Below are positions 47,235 through 56,433 of a stretch of 64,000 nucleotides of DNA, piece after piece (within the stretch, counting starts at the first letter, position 1; each line of letters begins with the position of its first letter). The stretch spans positions 1,678,001 through 1,742,000 of the forward strand of contig NZ_CP126093.1 of NCBI RefSeq assembly GCF_030123065.1, read 5' to 3'. Source of the stretch: Neobacillus sp. DY30 (GTDB lineage Bacteria; Bacillota; Bacilli; Bacillales; Cytobacillaceae). The notes beneath the pieces were generated by a model. The model was not told where the DNA came from. It made no database searches and saw only the letters and a program-made list of their open reading frames with translations. The position numbers and the translations under genes were made by a program.

Positions 47235-49109
47235 GTGAGTACCTACGCACAAAAAAAGGGATTTGGTGCGACTTTATGGGACTACTTAACAACTGTTGAC
47301 CATAAAAAGATCGCCATCCTATATCTTATTGCAGGTGGATTATTCTTTGTACTTGGCGGACTTGAGGCAGTTTTTATCCGCATCCAGCTTGCAGTACCTA
47401 ACAATGATTTTGTAAGTGCAGGATTATTTAATGAAATTATTACCATGCATGGAACAACAATGATATTCCTTGCAGCAATGCCGCTCGTTTTTGCATTTAT
47501 GAATGCGGTAATGCCATTACAAATTGGGGCACGTGATGTTGCGTTTCCATTTGTCAACGCTTTAGGGTTTTGGTTATTCTTCTTTGGAGGAATATTTCTA
47601 AATCTTTCATGGTTTTTTGACGGAGCACCTGATGCTGGGTGGACTTCATATGCTTCACTCGCAATGGCCTCCAAAGGTCACGGGGTAGATTTCTATGTCC
47701 TTGGGTTACAGATATCGGGTCTAGGCACATTAATTGGTGGTATTAACTTCCTAGTAACGATAATAAACATGCGTGCCCCAGGTATGACTTATATGAGGAT
47801 GCCGTTGTTTACTTGGACGACTTTTGTTACATCAGCACTTATTTTATTTGCATTCCCTCCATTAACGGTTGGTCTAGTCTTAATGATGTTTGACCGTATG
47901 TTTGGATCTAATTTCTTTGTTACAACCATGGGTGGTAACACTGTTATCTGGGAGCATTTATTCTGGATTTTCGGACATCCAGAAGTATACATTTTAATTC
48001 TGCCTGCTTTCGGGATTTTCTCGGAAATATTCCCGATTTTTTCAAGAAAACGTTTATTTGGATATTCATCAATGGTTTTTGCAACTGTATTAATCGGCTT
48101 CTTGGGATTCATGGTTTGGGCACACCACATGTTTACAACAGGTTTAGGACCGGTTGCCAATGCGATTTTCGCAGTTGCAACAATGGCAATTGGTGTTCCA
48201 ACTGGTATTAAGATTTTTAACTGGCTATTAACGATTTGGGGAGGCAGTGTGAAATTCACTACTCCTATGCATTGGGCCTTGGCATTTATCCCTTCGTTTC
48301 TTGCAGGTGGGGTAACTGGAGTAATGCTTGCTGCAGCAGCTGCTGATTATCAGTACCACGATACTTATTTCGTTGTAGCACACTTCCACTATGTTATTGT
48401 GGGAGGCGTGGTTTTTGCAATCTTTGCTGGTACCCACCTATATTGGCCAAAAATGTTTGGAACAATGTTAAATGAAACATTAGGAAAGATCACTTTCTGG
48501 TTATTCTTTATTGGTTTCCATATGACATTCTTTATCCAGCACTTCTTAGGTTTATGGGGTATGCCTCGCCGTGTATTCACATATCTGCCAGGTCAAGGAT
48601 TTGAAACATCTAACTTGATTAGTTCTCTAGGTGCAGTATTTATGTCATTAGGTGTACTCGTTCTGCTTTACAATATCACTGTGACGTCTGTGAAAAATGA
48701 AAAGGTTGGAAATGACCCATGGGGAGATGGAAGAACGCTTGAGTGGGCAATTCCTTCACCGCCGCCATTCTATAACTTTAAACAGCTTCCACTTGTACGT
48801 GGTTTAGATGCTTACTGGTTAGAAAAGATGGAAGGCAAGAAGGGTATGACTCCTGCTGAGCCGCTAGGTGATATCCACATGCCGAATGCTTCATTCCTTC
48901 CATTTGTTATTGCTTTCGGATTATTCGTAGCAGCATTTGGCGCGTTGTTTAATATGGATGATAAAGCATGGTCAGTACCAGTAATCATTATTGGTTTATT
49001 GATCACTTTTGGAGCAATGTTCTTACGTTCTGTGAAGGATGACCATGGTTTCCATATTCATAAAGAAGAATTAATGGAAGATGATAATGATAAGGGGGTT
49101 AAGGCATAA
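47235..49109 (+). CDS. ctaD: caa3 oxidase subunit I
   Basis: 624 residues with at least twelve membrane helices plus extra C-terminal ones. Low-spin heme ligand in MHGTTMIF, the Tyr-His crosslink region GHPEVYIL, CuB His pair WAHHMFTTG, and HFHYVIVGG with both heme ligands. Reduces oxygen and pumps protons. GTG 47235 behind GGGAGGT; its stop overlaps the ctaE start by one base (TAATG). Confidence 0.97.
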   Translation: MSTYAQKKGFGATLWDYLTTVDHKKIAILYLIAGGLFFVLGGLEAVFIRIQLAVPNNDFVSAGLFNEIITMHGTTMIFLAAMPLVFAFMNAVMPLQIGARDVAFPFVNALGFWLFFFGGIFLNLSWFFDGAPDAGWTSYASLAMASKGHGVDFYVLGLQISGLGTLIGGINFLVTIINMRAPGMTYMRMPLFTWTTFVTSALILFAFPPLTVGLVLMMFDRMFGSNFFVTTMGGNTVIWEHLFWIFGHPEVYILILPAFGIFSEIFPIFSRKRLFGYSSMVFATVLIGFLGFMVWAHHMFTTGLGPVANAIFAVATMAIGVPTGIKIFNWLLTIWGGSVKFTTPMHWALAFIPSFLAGGVTGVMLAAAAADYQYHDTYFVVAHFHYVIVGGVVFAIFAGTHLYWPKMFGTMLNETLGKITFWLFFIGFHMTFFIQHFLGLWGMPRRVFTYLPGQGFETSNLISSLGAVFMSLGVLVLLYNITVTSVKNEKVGNDPWGDGRTLEWAIPSPPPFYNFKQLPLVRGLDAYWLEKMEGKKGMTPAEPLGDIHMPNASFLPFVIAFGLFVAAFGALFNMDDKAWSVPVIIIGLLITFGAMFLRSVKDDHGFHIHKEELMEDDNDKGVKA

Positions 49110-49735
49110 TGCACGCAGAAGAAAAATTAACATATGAAACATGGCCTGCTGAGCCTGAAAAATCAACCCTTGAGGCAAAAAATAAATTTTTAGGCTTTTG
49201 GTTCTTCTTAGGTGGAGAGACTGTGCTATTTGCTTCGCTCTTTGCTACCTATCTTGCATTAAAAGATAAGGGTCCTGGGGATCATGTATTAGCGAAAGAC
49301 ATATTTGATCTGCCGCTTACATTTGTTGCAACAATGTTGTTATTAACAAGCTCTTTAACAAGTGTTTACGCAATGTATCACATGAAAAACTTTAATGCTA
49401 AAAAAATGAACCTTTGGTTAGTGCTGACTCTATTACTAGGGCTTGCCTTCCTTGGTTTAGAGATTTATGAATTCAACCACTATGTGCATGAATACCATCA
49501 TACCTTTACAAGTAGTGCGTTTGGTTCTGCATTTTACACGTTAGTTGGTTTCCATGGAGCTCACGTTGCATTTGGTCTTTTATGGATCACTACACTAATT
49601 GTTCGAAATGCTAAGCGAGGCTTAGACCTTTATAACGCTCCTAAATTTTACGTAGCCAGCCTTTATTGGCATTTCATTGACGTAGTTTGGGTATTCATCT
49701 TTACAGTAGTATATTTAATGGGGATGGTGGGATAA
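49109..49735 (+). CDS. ctaE: caa3 oxidase subunit III
   Basis: 208 residues, five membrane helices, COX3 family (FWFFLGGETVLFASLFATY, VGFHGAHVAFGL, YWHFIDVVWVFIF). Start overlaps the ctaD stop, so the two are translationally coupled. Confidence 0.95.
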   Translation: MHAEEKLTYETWPAEPEKSTLEAKNKFLGFWFFLGGETVLFASLFATYLALKDKGPGDHVLAKDIFDLPLTFVATMLLLTSSLTSVYAMYHMKNFNAKKMNLWLVLTLLLGLAFLGLEIYEFNHYVHEYHHTFTSSAFGSAFYTLVGFHGAHVAFGLLWITTLIVRNAKRGLDLYNAPKFYVASLYWHFIDVVWVFIFTVVYLMGMVG

Positions 49736-49739
49736 ACTG

Positions 49740-50075
49740 ATGGCAAATCCACAATTAAATTCAGGTAACCCAAGAGTTGACATTGAATATCGCCGCAAAA
49801 AAAGTGCTGAAGAAATGAAACATCAGGTCGTTTCATTCGCCTTGATGATCTTTTTAACATTAATTGCTTTTGCAGCAGTTGCCATGAAAGGATTCTCGGC
49901 ATGGTTTATCGTGCCGTTCATACTTCTTTTGGCTGTTGTTCAAGTGATCTTTCAGTTATACTATTTCATGCATATGAGCCATAAAGGCCACGAAGCACCT
50001 TCAATGTTCCTCTATTCGGGAGTACTGGTTGGCGCTGTAACTATATTGGCTTTCACCACAATTATTTGGTGGTAA
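49740..50075 (+). CDS. ctaF: caa3 oxidase subunit IV
   Basis: 111 residues with three membrane helices and the COX4_pro pattern (SFALMIFLTLIAF, QLYYFMHMSHKGHE). It starts 4 bases after ctaE; a strong terminator follows. Confidence 0.93.
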   Translation: MANPQLNSGNPRVDIEYRRKKSAEEMKHQVVSFALMIFLTLIAFAAVAMKGFSAWFIVPFILLLAVVQVIFQLYYFMHMSHKGHEAPSMFLYSGVLVGAVTILAFTTIIWW

Positions 50076-50082
50076 ATTTTTT

Positions 50083-50113
50083 AGAAAATCGGCTTTAGGC
50101 CGATTTTCTTTTT
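50083..50113 (+). terminator. Terminator after ctaF
   Basis: GAAAATCGGC and GCCGATTTTC around TTTAG, then TTTTT. Confidence 0.88.
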
Positions 50114-50199
50114 ATAGGGAAATAATTCATTTCTTTGCTTCTTTAATTTGCTTACGTATATAATAGAATTATGATTATACTATTTCGAGGTGATATGCG

Positions 50200-51105
50200 G
50201 TGCTTACATTAGATATTTTTGGCTTTAAAGCACTTTGGAGCCCGTACTTCCTATTAACTTTACTAGCGGTTATAGCTATATATTTTTTAATAACAGTTAC
50301 ATTCCGCAGCAAATTTGTTAATAGTGAACCATTGACTAAAAAACAGGCTGGGTTATTTTTGCTCTCTATGACCCTTATTTATGCAATTAAGGGGTCTCCC
50401 TTGGATTTAATGGCTCATTTAATGTTTTACGTCCATATGATTTCAATGGCACTATTAGTTCTCGTGATACCGCCAATCTTTATATTTGGTGTTCCTGTAT
50501 GGATTTGGAGAAAGCTTTTCAACATAAAATTGGTTCATTCATTATTTAAATTTTTTACAAAGCCTCTCATTGCGTTAATTATATTTAACGGGTTATTTTC
50601 TTTTTACCATATTCCAATGATTTTTGACCAGGTTATGCAAAGTTTCTGGTTACATGCCGGTTATTCACTTCTTTTGTTTATCGTTGCGATTTTCATGTGG
50701 TGGCCGCTCATTAACCCTGTTCCGGAACATCAAAGGTTAAGTGGTCTTAAGAAAGTGGGATATATCTTTGCGGACGGTATTTTAATTACTCCAGCGTGTG
50801 CCTTAATTATTTTCGCTCCTGGTTCCATCTACGCAACCTATTCTGATCCTGAAGTATGGGCTCAGGTGATGAGTCTTTGTGTTGGACCGGCAACATTTGC
50901 TGGTTTAGACATTAGCGGCCCAGAATTATTCAGTTCGATGTCATTACTACATGATCAGCAGCTTGGCGGCGTCCTTATGAAAATCATACAGGAAATTGTT
51001 TATGGTATTATCTTGGGACATGTTTTCTTTGAATGGTATCGGAAGGATCAAGCAGAAAGTGATAAAGAAGTAAATCAGACTTTAAAGCCCTCTATTATTG
51101 AATAA
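50200..51105 (+). CDS. ctaG: Cytochrome oxidase assembly protein CtaG
   Basis: 301 residues, about seven membrane helices, the caa3_CtaG family (DUF1404 type): HLMFYVHMISMALLVLVIPPI, HIPMIFDQ, LHDQQLGGVLMKIIQE. Needed for active caa3 oxidase in B. subtilis. GTG start after GAGGTG; probably its own transcript behind the ctaF terminator. Confidence 0.9.
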   Translation: MLTLDIFGFKALWSPYFLLTLLAVIAIYFLITVTFRSKFVNSEPLTKKQAGLFLLSMTLIYAIKGSPLDLMAHLMFYVHMISMALLVLVIPPIFIFGVPVWIWRKLFNIKLVHSLFKFFTKPLIALIIFNGLFSFYHIPMIFDQVMQSFWLHAGYSLLLFIVAIFMWWPLINPVPEHQRLSGLKKVGYIFADGILITPACALIIFAPGSIYATYSDPEVWAQVMSLCVGPATFAGLDISGPELFSSMSLLHDQQLGGVLMKIIQEIVYGIILGHVFFEWYRKDQAESDKEVNQTLKPSIIE

Positions 51106-51135
51106 TCTCCCATACTATTGGGAGATTTTCTTTTT
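51104..51135 (+). terminator. Terminator after ctaG
   Basis: AATCTCCCA and TGGGAGATT around TACTAT, then TTCTTTTT. Confidence 0.88.
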
Positions 51136-51199
51136 ATTGAAAAAATCGGGTAACTAAACTAAAATTATTGTAGAATATATAAAAAGTGAGGCTCATGCC

Positions 51200-51664
51200 A
51201 TGAATTCCCTACCAATTTTACCAACGATTAGTACAAGCTTTATCGTATTAAGTGCGATAACGGTTGCCATTGGCTGGTGGCAAATTAAACAAAGAAAAAT
51301 TGAGGCACACAAGAAGACAATGTTTACAGCTGCTATATTTGCACTTATATTTTTTATTATTTATGCTTCTAGGACAATCTTTATCGGAAATACAGCCTTT
51401 GGCGGTCCAGATAATCTTAAAATTTACTATACTATCTTTTTAATTTTCCATATCTTTTTGGCAACCACTGGAGCTGTTTTTGGTATCGTTACACTCTATA
51501 CTGGTTATAAAAATAACCTAACGAAACATAGGAAACTTGGCCCGGTGACAAGTGTTATCTGGTTTTTTACAGCCATCACTGGGGTTGCAGTATACTTATT
51601 GCTATATGTCTTTTTCCACGGTGGAGAAACAACTTCAGTTATTAAAGCAATTCTAGGATTTTAA
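51200..51664 (+). CDS. DUF420 membrane protein
   Basis: 154 residues with four membrane helices and His residues in helices (HIFLATTGAVFG, HRKLGPVTSVIWF), the DUF420 pattern of proteins often found beside cytochrome oxidases. B. subtilis YozB is of this family but lies elsewhere. Probably linked to heme or copper assembly; unproven. Confidence 0.8.
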   Translation: MNSLPILPTISTSFIVLSAITVAIGWWQIKQRKIEAHKKTMFTAAIFALIFFIIYASRTIFIGNTAFGGPDNLKIYYTIFLIFHIFLATTGAVFGIVTLYTGYKNNLTKHRKLGPVTSVIWFFTAITGVAVYLLLYVFFHGGETTSVIKAILGF

Positions 51665-51690
51665 AGTGTCTAAAATAGGCACTTTTTTTC
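51663..51690 (+). terminator. Terminator after the DUF420 gene
   Basis: AAAGTG and CACTTT arms, extended by one weak pair, then TTTTTTT. Confidence 0.65.
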
Positions 51691-51750
51691 TTTTTATAAA
51701 GGGAATTTTTACTTTTTAATAGAAATAATGTAGAAGGGGAGTGAAATACG

Positions 51751-52923
51751 ATGGAAATTAAAGAACTTACTGAAAAAGATTATACTGAATCAATGAAGCT
51801 TTCAATGTATGCGTTTCAATATAAAATACCTGAAGACAGCATTGCTTCAAGATTAGAAATGTTGAAGCGCCACACAATAATAGGAGCGTGGGAGAATGAT
51901 AATCTTGCTGCAAAGCTGCATATTATTCCCTTCCATATTTACTTGAATGATCAAGAGTGGAAAATGGGTGGAGTTGCAGGGGTAGCTACTTACCCTGAAT
52001 TTAGAAGAAACGGATATGTCAAAAGGTTAATCAGAGAAGCACTAGAAACAATGCGCAAAGAAGAGCAAATTGTTTCACTGTTGCATCCCTTTAATATCGG
52101 GTTTTATCGAAAATTTGGGTGGGATATATTTACCGAGAACAAAATGATTCTTATTGAGAAGAAGGATCTTAAATTTCTAAAAGATCAACCTGGTTCTATT
52201 ATAAGGTTTCAAAAGGAGAGTCATAACCCGGACATTGAAACTGTTTATGCTCAGTTTAGTAAAAATTATATAGGTATGCTTGTACGTGATTTAACCTGGT
52301 GGAAGAATAATATATATGATGATAGCCAGGCTGCCGTATACTACGATAATAGTGGTGAGGCGAAGGGATATATCTTATTTGAAGTAAAAGAACGAAAAAT
52401 GGACATTCAAGAGTTTATAACGTTAGACAACGAGGCAAGAGCTGGTTTGTGGAATTTTATTTGTCAACACGACTCTATGGTTGATCAAGTCAGCATTCTA
52501 ACTTCTAATCATGAGGTATTACCTTTTATCCTGCCGCAGCCAAAAGTCAAAACAGAGGTCACACCATACTTTATGGCACGAATTGTCGATGCAGAGCAAT
52601 GCTTGCAAAAGTACAAGTTTAATGATGGTAATGGCAAGGTTTTCATTCATCTGGAGGATGAATATGCACCTTGGAACAATGGAAGTTATTTGATTGGTAG
52701 TGGGGAAGTTAAGGTGTTTAAAGAAAAACAGGGCAGCAGTTGTATACAGCCTCCTCAAAGAGGGGTAAGGATGGATGTTAATTCTTTAACAGCATTACTA
52801 TTTGGCTACAAGCGGCCTATGGAATTACTTGAATTAGGGTACATAAACGGGTCAGAATCAGAGATTGCCGCATTAGAAAAACTATTCCCGCATTCCAAGC
52901 CATTTTTTTATGACTTTTTCTAG
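51751..52923 (+). CDS. Eis-like GNAT acetyltransferase
   Basis: 390 residues. N-terminal GNAT domain with acetyl-CoA motif VAGVATYPEFRRNGYVKRLI (about 75-94), a second GNAT-like part, and a C-terminal SCP2-like domain (about 290-390: MDVNSLTALLFGY). This three-part layout is that of the Eis family, which acetylates amines, including aminoglycosides in some members. Substrate here unknown. Shine-Dalgarno AGGGGAG. Not part of the B. subtilis ylb order. Confidence 0.82.
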   Translation: MEIKELTEKDYTESMKLSMYAFQYKIPEDSIASRLEMLKRHTIIGAWENDNLAAKLHIIPFHIYLNDQEWKMGGVAGVATYPEFRRNGYVKRLIREALETMRKEEQIVSLLHPFNIGFYRKFGWDIFTENKMILIEKKDLKFLKDQPGSIIRFQKESHNPDIETVYAQFSKNYIGMLVRDLTWWKNNIYDDSQAAVYYDNSGEAKGYILFEVKERKMDIQEFITLDNEARAGLWNFICQHDSMVDQVSILTSNHEVLPFILPQPKVKTEVTPYFMARIVDAEQCLQKYKFNDGNGKVFIHLEDEYAPWNNGSYLIGSGEVKVFKEKQGSSCIQPPQRGVRMDVNSLTALLFGYKRPMELLELGYINGSESEIAALEKLFPHSKPFFYDFF

Positions 52924-52939
52924 AAAAGCTGGATAAATA

Positions 52940-52974
52940 AAAATGACGCATGAATATTTTTCATGCGTCGTTTT
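52940..52974. terminator. Bidirectional terminator
   Basis: GACGCATGA and TCATGCGTC around ATATTTT, with AAAAT before and GTTTTGC after, between the GNAT gene and ylbA. Confidence 0.8.
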
Positions 52975-52976
52975 GC

Positions 52977-53336
52977 TTATAAAGCGAATTTTTCAACTTC
53001 GTTTTTTACATCATCAAGAATTTTTTTGCACTGATTCACGAGTGATGCTGGGAAGTTTTCACCTTCACCGTATTCCACTCCATGAGGATAATAATGTTTT
53101 CCTAATAACGGCGGCAATAACTGTATGACTGCCTTATTGGTATCAACAGCCCCTTCGATCGCATAACCGCGAACACGTAAGTAAAATACGCCTTCTTTTA
53201 ACTCAAACTTACGGTCATATGTAACACGCTCGTAATCCCACTGACCTTCACGGACTAAACCGTAATCAAGCATAACATCATCTAAACGGTTTAAATCAGC
53301 TTTTAACTTGTCTAAGCCAGTATTCTCGAATTTCAT
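52977..53336 (-). CDS. ylbA: YugN-like protein YlbA
   Basis: 119 residues, matching YlbA (120) and the YugN-like family: LDRLDDVMLDYGLVREGQWDYERVTYDRKFE. Small, soluble, function unknown. Shine-Dalgarno AGGAGGG. Divergent from ylbB. Confidence 0.82.
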   Translation of the reverse strand: MKFENTGLDKLKADLNRLDDVMLDYGLVREGQWDYERVTYDRKFELKEGVFYLRVRGYAIEGAVDTNKAVIQLLPPLLGKHYYPHGVEYGEGENFPASLVNQCKKILDDVKNEVEKFAL

Positions 53337-53524
53337 ATCGTAGTCCCTCCTAGAAACATGCCTAACCCCTTTGTTATTTACTTAATAGGATAGCAAATTA
53401 ATTCAATTTAATAATAGTTGAAAATGTTTAAACTTGCAATGAATACATTATCGAATAAATCAATCCTTTTTGGTAAACATAAGTAAATGTTAAGAATAAT
53501 TTAAACGCAATTGGGGGCGAAGAT

Positions 53525-53959
53525 GTGGAAAAGATTCGTGATATTATGACAGACCAAGTAGAATGCTGTACATTGTTGGATAATGTTTTTGAAGTGGCAG
53601 TCAAAATGAAAGAATTAAATGTTGGAGCCATTCCTATTGTTGATAAAGATAGACTTGTCGGAATGATTACTGATCGTGACATCGTTGTAAGAGGGGTTGC
53701 AGAAAAACACCCTGGTTCAACAAAAGTAGAGGACATAATGAGCGACAAACTTATCACTATCTCTGCTGACGCGTCAACAAAAGAAGCAGCAAATCTAATG
53801 GCAGAACATCAAATCCGCCGACTTCCAGTAGTAGAAGGAGACAAGCTAATTGGAATTGTTTCTTTAGGCGATTTTGCAATAAGAAAAATGACTGACGACC
53901 AAGCAAAAGAAGCTCTTACTGAAATCTCAGAACAAAATTATAATGGAGTACAACATTAA
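53525..53959 (+). CDS. ylbB: Two-CBS-domain protein YlbB
   Basis: 144 residues: two CBS motifs (VGAIPIVDKDRLVGMITDRDIV and IRRLPVVEGDKLIGIVSLGD). It probably binds an adenine nucleotide and senses energy state. GTG start behind GGGGGCG. Terminator follows. Confidence 0.88.
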   Translation: MEKIRDIMTDQVECCTLLDNVFEVAVKMKELNVGAIPIVDKDRLVGMITDRDIVVRGVAEKHPGSTKVEDIMSDKLITISADASTKEAANLMAEHQIRRLPVVEGDKLIGIVSLGDFAIRKMTDDQAKEALTEISEQNYNGVQH

Positions 53960-53966
53960 ACAATGA

Positions 53967-54000
53967 AAACAGATACATCAACTGGTGTATCTGTTTTTTT
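53967..54000 (+). terminator. Terminator after ylbB
   Basis: AACAGATACA (53968-53977) and TGTATCTGTT (53986-53995) then T to 54000. Confidence 0.9.
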
Positions 54001-54006
54001 TATATA

Positions 54007-54190
54007 GGCTGTGTTAAAGCTAAATATTGATTTTGCACCCTGTTGATTGGAGCGGAAGGCACGAAGACTCCTGCGGGAGTACGGGGCTGGGGAGACCCCA
54101 CAGGCGCTTAAGCGCCGAGGAGGCTCCCCGGCACGCCCGCGGAAAGCGAAGTGCCTGGAGTGGAAATCAACCGGCCTTTTTAACACAGCC
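54007..54190 (+). repeat. Structured MITE-like element, copy 2
   Basis: 184 bp in the same orientation as 31775-31956. Here the ends are a perfect inverted repeat (GGCTGTGTTAAA with TTTAACACAGCC). Nested stems as in copy 1, except that the stem GGTGAG/CTCACC is GGGGAG/CTCCCC. The ylbB-ylbC gap otherwise holds only AT-rich DNA and the ylbC Shine-Dalgarno. Confidence 0.85.
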
Positions 54191-54312
54191 TTTACATAAA
54201 TATTATTTTTCTGATAAGTTTAATAATCTCTATTACTAACAAAGTTAATGGTGATATAATTAAAAATAACATAATAATTTATGAAGAAAAGTAATAGAGA
54301 GGGTGAATACAA

Positions 54313-55389
54313 CTGCGTACTCTCTTCAGAATTCTCATCCTAGCGTCTATTTTCGTGACGATTGGTTTTTATGCTAGTATAAATGAAAATGACGAAAATG
54401 AAGTATTAATAACTGATGAACATACGTTAGAAATAAATGAATCATTATATCAAAATCAGGAAAACGGTGCCCAAGAGAAAACGACAGCTGAACGTCCAAC
54501 AAAAGGTATGGGTTCCCTTATTGGTCAAGATCTTGCTTTTCTAAAAAATATATTAGGTGAACCACAGAGAATAGATGAATCTTTGTATGGTTACCAATGG
54601 TATATATATAATCTCGATTACTCTCGTTATGTACAGGTGGGGGTAGAAAATAATCAAGTAGTAACTGTGTATGCAATAGGGGAGGATGTGGATGTTTCTC
54701 CTTTTAAAATTGGACAGCCAATTGAGGAAGTATTTAATACGCAGTTTATCGAAACAAATATAGATATTGATTATAAGGGGAGTTCTTACCGTTTTGAATT
54801 GAATGACACAGATTTAAATATTCGGCCATTAATACAGTTGGGTGATGTTTACGTTCAACTATATATCGATAAATTTACCGGAAGCCTTTCAAGTGTCCGA
54901 TTTTTGAATGATGTAACGTTAATAAAACAACGGCCATACGAACTGGGATATACTGGGGAATTAATCGAGGTAGAAGAACCTACAGAAGATGTGTGGCGAT
55001 TAATTGAGGAAGGGACAGAAAAGGAAATACTTGATATTACCAATGTGATGCGGCTAAGGCATAATGTTAAAACGCTCCAATGGGACCAAGAAACTTCAGA
55101 AGTCGCCTATAACCACAGCAAGGATATGTCAGACAGCAACGAGTTCTCCCATACTTCTAAGAAATTTGGAAGTCTTTCCGATAGACTAGAGGCAGCGAAC
55201 GTTGCTTATAAGTCTGCAGGTGAGAACATTGCCGCTAATTACCCGGATGGACCCGCAGTAGCAGAAGGATGGTTAAATAGTAAGGGGCATCGGGAGTCGT
55301 TACTAAACGAGGAATTTACCCATTTAGGTGTTGGTGTATATCAAAAATATTATACACAAAACTTTATCCGAAAAACGGATGATCAATAG
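54313..55389 (+). CDS. ylbC: YlbC: CAP/SCP-domain protein
   Basis: 358 residues if started at CTG 54313. A signal or anchor helix (about 2-20) is followed by the CAP-associated domain (about 65-190) and a C-terminal CAP domain (about 235-358: HSKDMSDSNEFSH, SAGENIA, HRESLL). Secreted or membrane-tethered; function unknown. A TGA at 54304 closes the frame; between it and GTG 54355 the only start with a Shine-Dalgarno (AGAGGGTG) is CTG 54313, and GTG 54355 would lose the export signal. Confidence 0.82.
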   Translation: MRTLFRILILASIFVTIGFYASINENDENEVLITDEHTLEINESLYQNQENGAQEKTTAERPTKGMGSLIGQDLAFLKNILGEPQRIDESLYGYQWYIYNLDYSRYVQVGVENNQVVTVYAIGEDVDVSPFKIGQPIEEVFNTQFIETNIDIDYKGSSYRFELNDTDLNIRPLIQLGDVYVQLYIDKFTGSLSSVRFLNDVTLIKQRPYELGYTGELIEVEEPTEDVWRLIEEGTEKEILDITNVMRLRHNVKTLQWDQETSEVAYNHSKDMSDSNEFSHTSKKFGSLSDRLEAANVAYKSAGENIAANYPDGPAVAEGWLNSKGHRESLLNEEFTHLGVGVYQKYYTQNFIRKTDDQ

Positions 55390-55399
55390 TTATAAAGCT

Positions 55400-55426
55400 A
55401 AAAGGTGACAAGTAGTCACCTTTTTA
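55400..55426 (+). terminator. Terminator after ylbC
   Basis: AAAAGGTGAC and GTCACCTTTT around AAGTA, then T. Confidence 0.88.
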
Positions 55427-55789
55427 CTTTTGAGGATGTAAAATTTGGTATTCATTAAAGTGAAAAAAATTCCCTTCCCAACTGCCGTATATTCGTATTA
55501 CTTCGCCAATCGAGAAGGTATCTATCTCAATATTGCTTTTTATAGGAATTATTTTTTTTGCCTTAATTAATTTCGTTTCTGTTAGCAATGTAAGTTCATA
55601 GACCAGTATATATCGATGATAATAAAAGCGTTGTTTCTCAAGGCTAATACTTTTAATTTCACCTGTAGCCACTGCTTCTTTTTTTGTTTCAGCTAATGCC
55701 AGCCATTTACGGTCATTTAATTTCATTTCTTTTTTTGTTATCCAGTAGAAGTAAAGACAAATTATAGGTATTACAACTGCGGTAACCAT
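55424..55789 (-). CDS. Hypothetical membrane-anchored protein
   Basis: 121 residues: one N-terminal helix (about 3-18), then a soluble, beta-rich domain (EIKSISLEKQRFYYHRYILVYEL). It follows the thioesterase gene by 17 bases and is probably co-transcribed. Shine-Dalgarno GAGAAGG. No family recognised. Confidence 0.55.
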   Translation of the reverse strand: MVTAVVIPIICLYFYWITKKEMKLNDRKWLALAETKKEAVATGEIKSISLEKQRFYYHRYILVYELTLLTETKLIKAKKIIPIKSNIEIDTFSIGEVIRIYGSWEGNFFHFNEYQILHPQK

Positions 55790-55806
55790 TATGTGCCTTC
55801 TCTCAC

Positions 55807-56295
55807 TTATTTTTTGATGATAAAAAATGTGCCTGTTGCATGTGCAATTTTTCTTCCATCAGAACGGAAAGCTTCTCCTGATATAACTACTGTTTTATTT
55901 CCATGATGAATGATTTCCGCTTTACACTTTAGCGTATCACCTATTCCAGGGGCTATGTAATGGATATTCAACTGATTCGTAACTGCGCCATAACCTTCTG
56001 GGAGAATGGCATGTATGGCTGTTCCCATAACAGTGTCTAGGAGTGTGGCAGTAATACCCCCGTGTACAATTCCTAAGGCGTTATTCCAAACTGGATTTAA
56101 TGGTACCGTGATTTCACAAATTTTCTTCTCCTGATCTATTTTCCTTTCCAAATGGAGAAGACCATCAATAAATTGTGGAAGATTATGATCTATTTTCTTT
56201 TCAAATCCTTTTAGCACATGGGCAAGAGCGCTTAATTCCTCTTCCGATCCTTTTTCAATACAATTATTTAATAATTGCTGTAATGTTTCTTTCAT
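55807..56295 (-). CDS. PaaI-type hotdog thioesterase
   Basis: 162 residues with a single hotdog domain (about 60-160): NALGIVHGGITATLLDTVMG contains the HGG motif, followed by VTNQLNIHYIAPG. It likely hydrolyses an acyl-CoA in the cytosol. The first 50 residues are an extra helical region. Substrate unknown. Confidence 0.82.
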   Translation of the reverse strand: MKETLQQLLNNCIEKGSEEELSALAHVLKGFEKKIDHNLPQFIDGLLHLERKIDQEKKICEITVPLNPVWNNALGIVHGGITATLLDTVMGTAIHAILPEGYGAVTNQLNIHYIAPGIGDTLKCKAEIIHHGNKTVVISGEAFRSDGRKIAHATGTFFIIKK

Positions 56296-56433
56296 AAAGT
56301 AATCCCTCTCTCATTTCATTCTGAAGACATCTTACCATAAAAAAACAATTTTCACAGTAAGCAGCATTTTCACCAATCTGAATTAAAAAACATATGGTAT
56401 AGGGGGCATTGATATGGGCAGGAGTGAAGAAAT

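Noticed and set aside
47789..48259. 156-codon frame on the minus strand inside ctaD
   Set aside because: Antisense shadow of a strongly conserved membrane protein; no Shine-Dalgarno and unnatural composition. The same holds for 47282-47674 and for 41965-42414 within pyc.
53956..54239. Two short frames across the structured repeat
   Set aside because: They arise from the palindromic repeat on both strands; composition is that of the stems, and no start signals are present.
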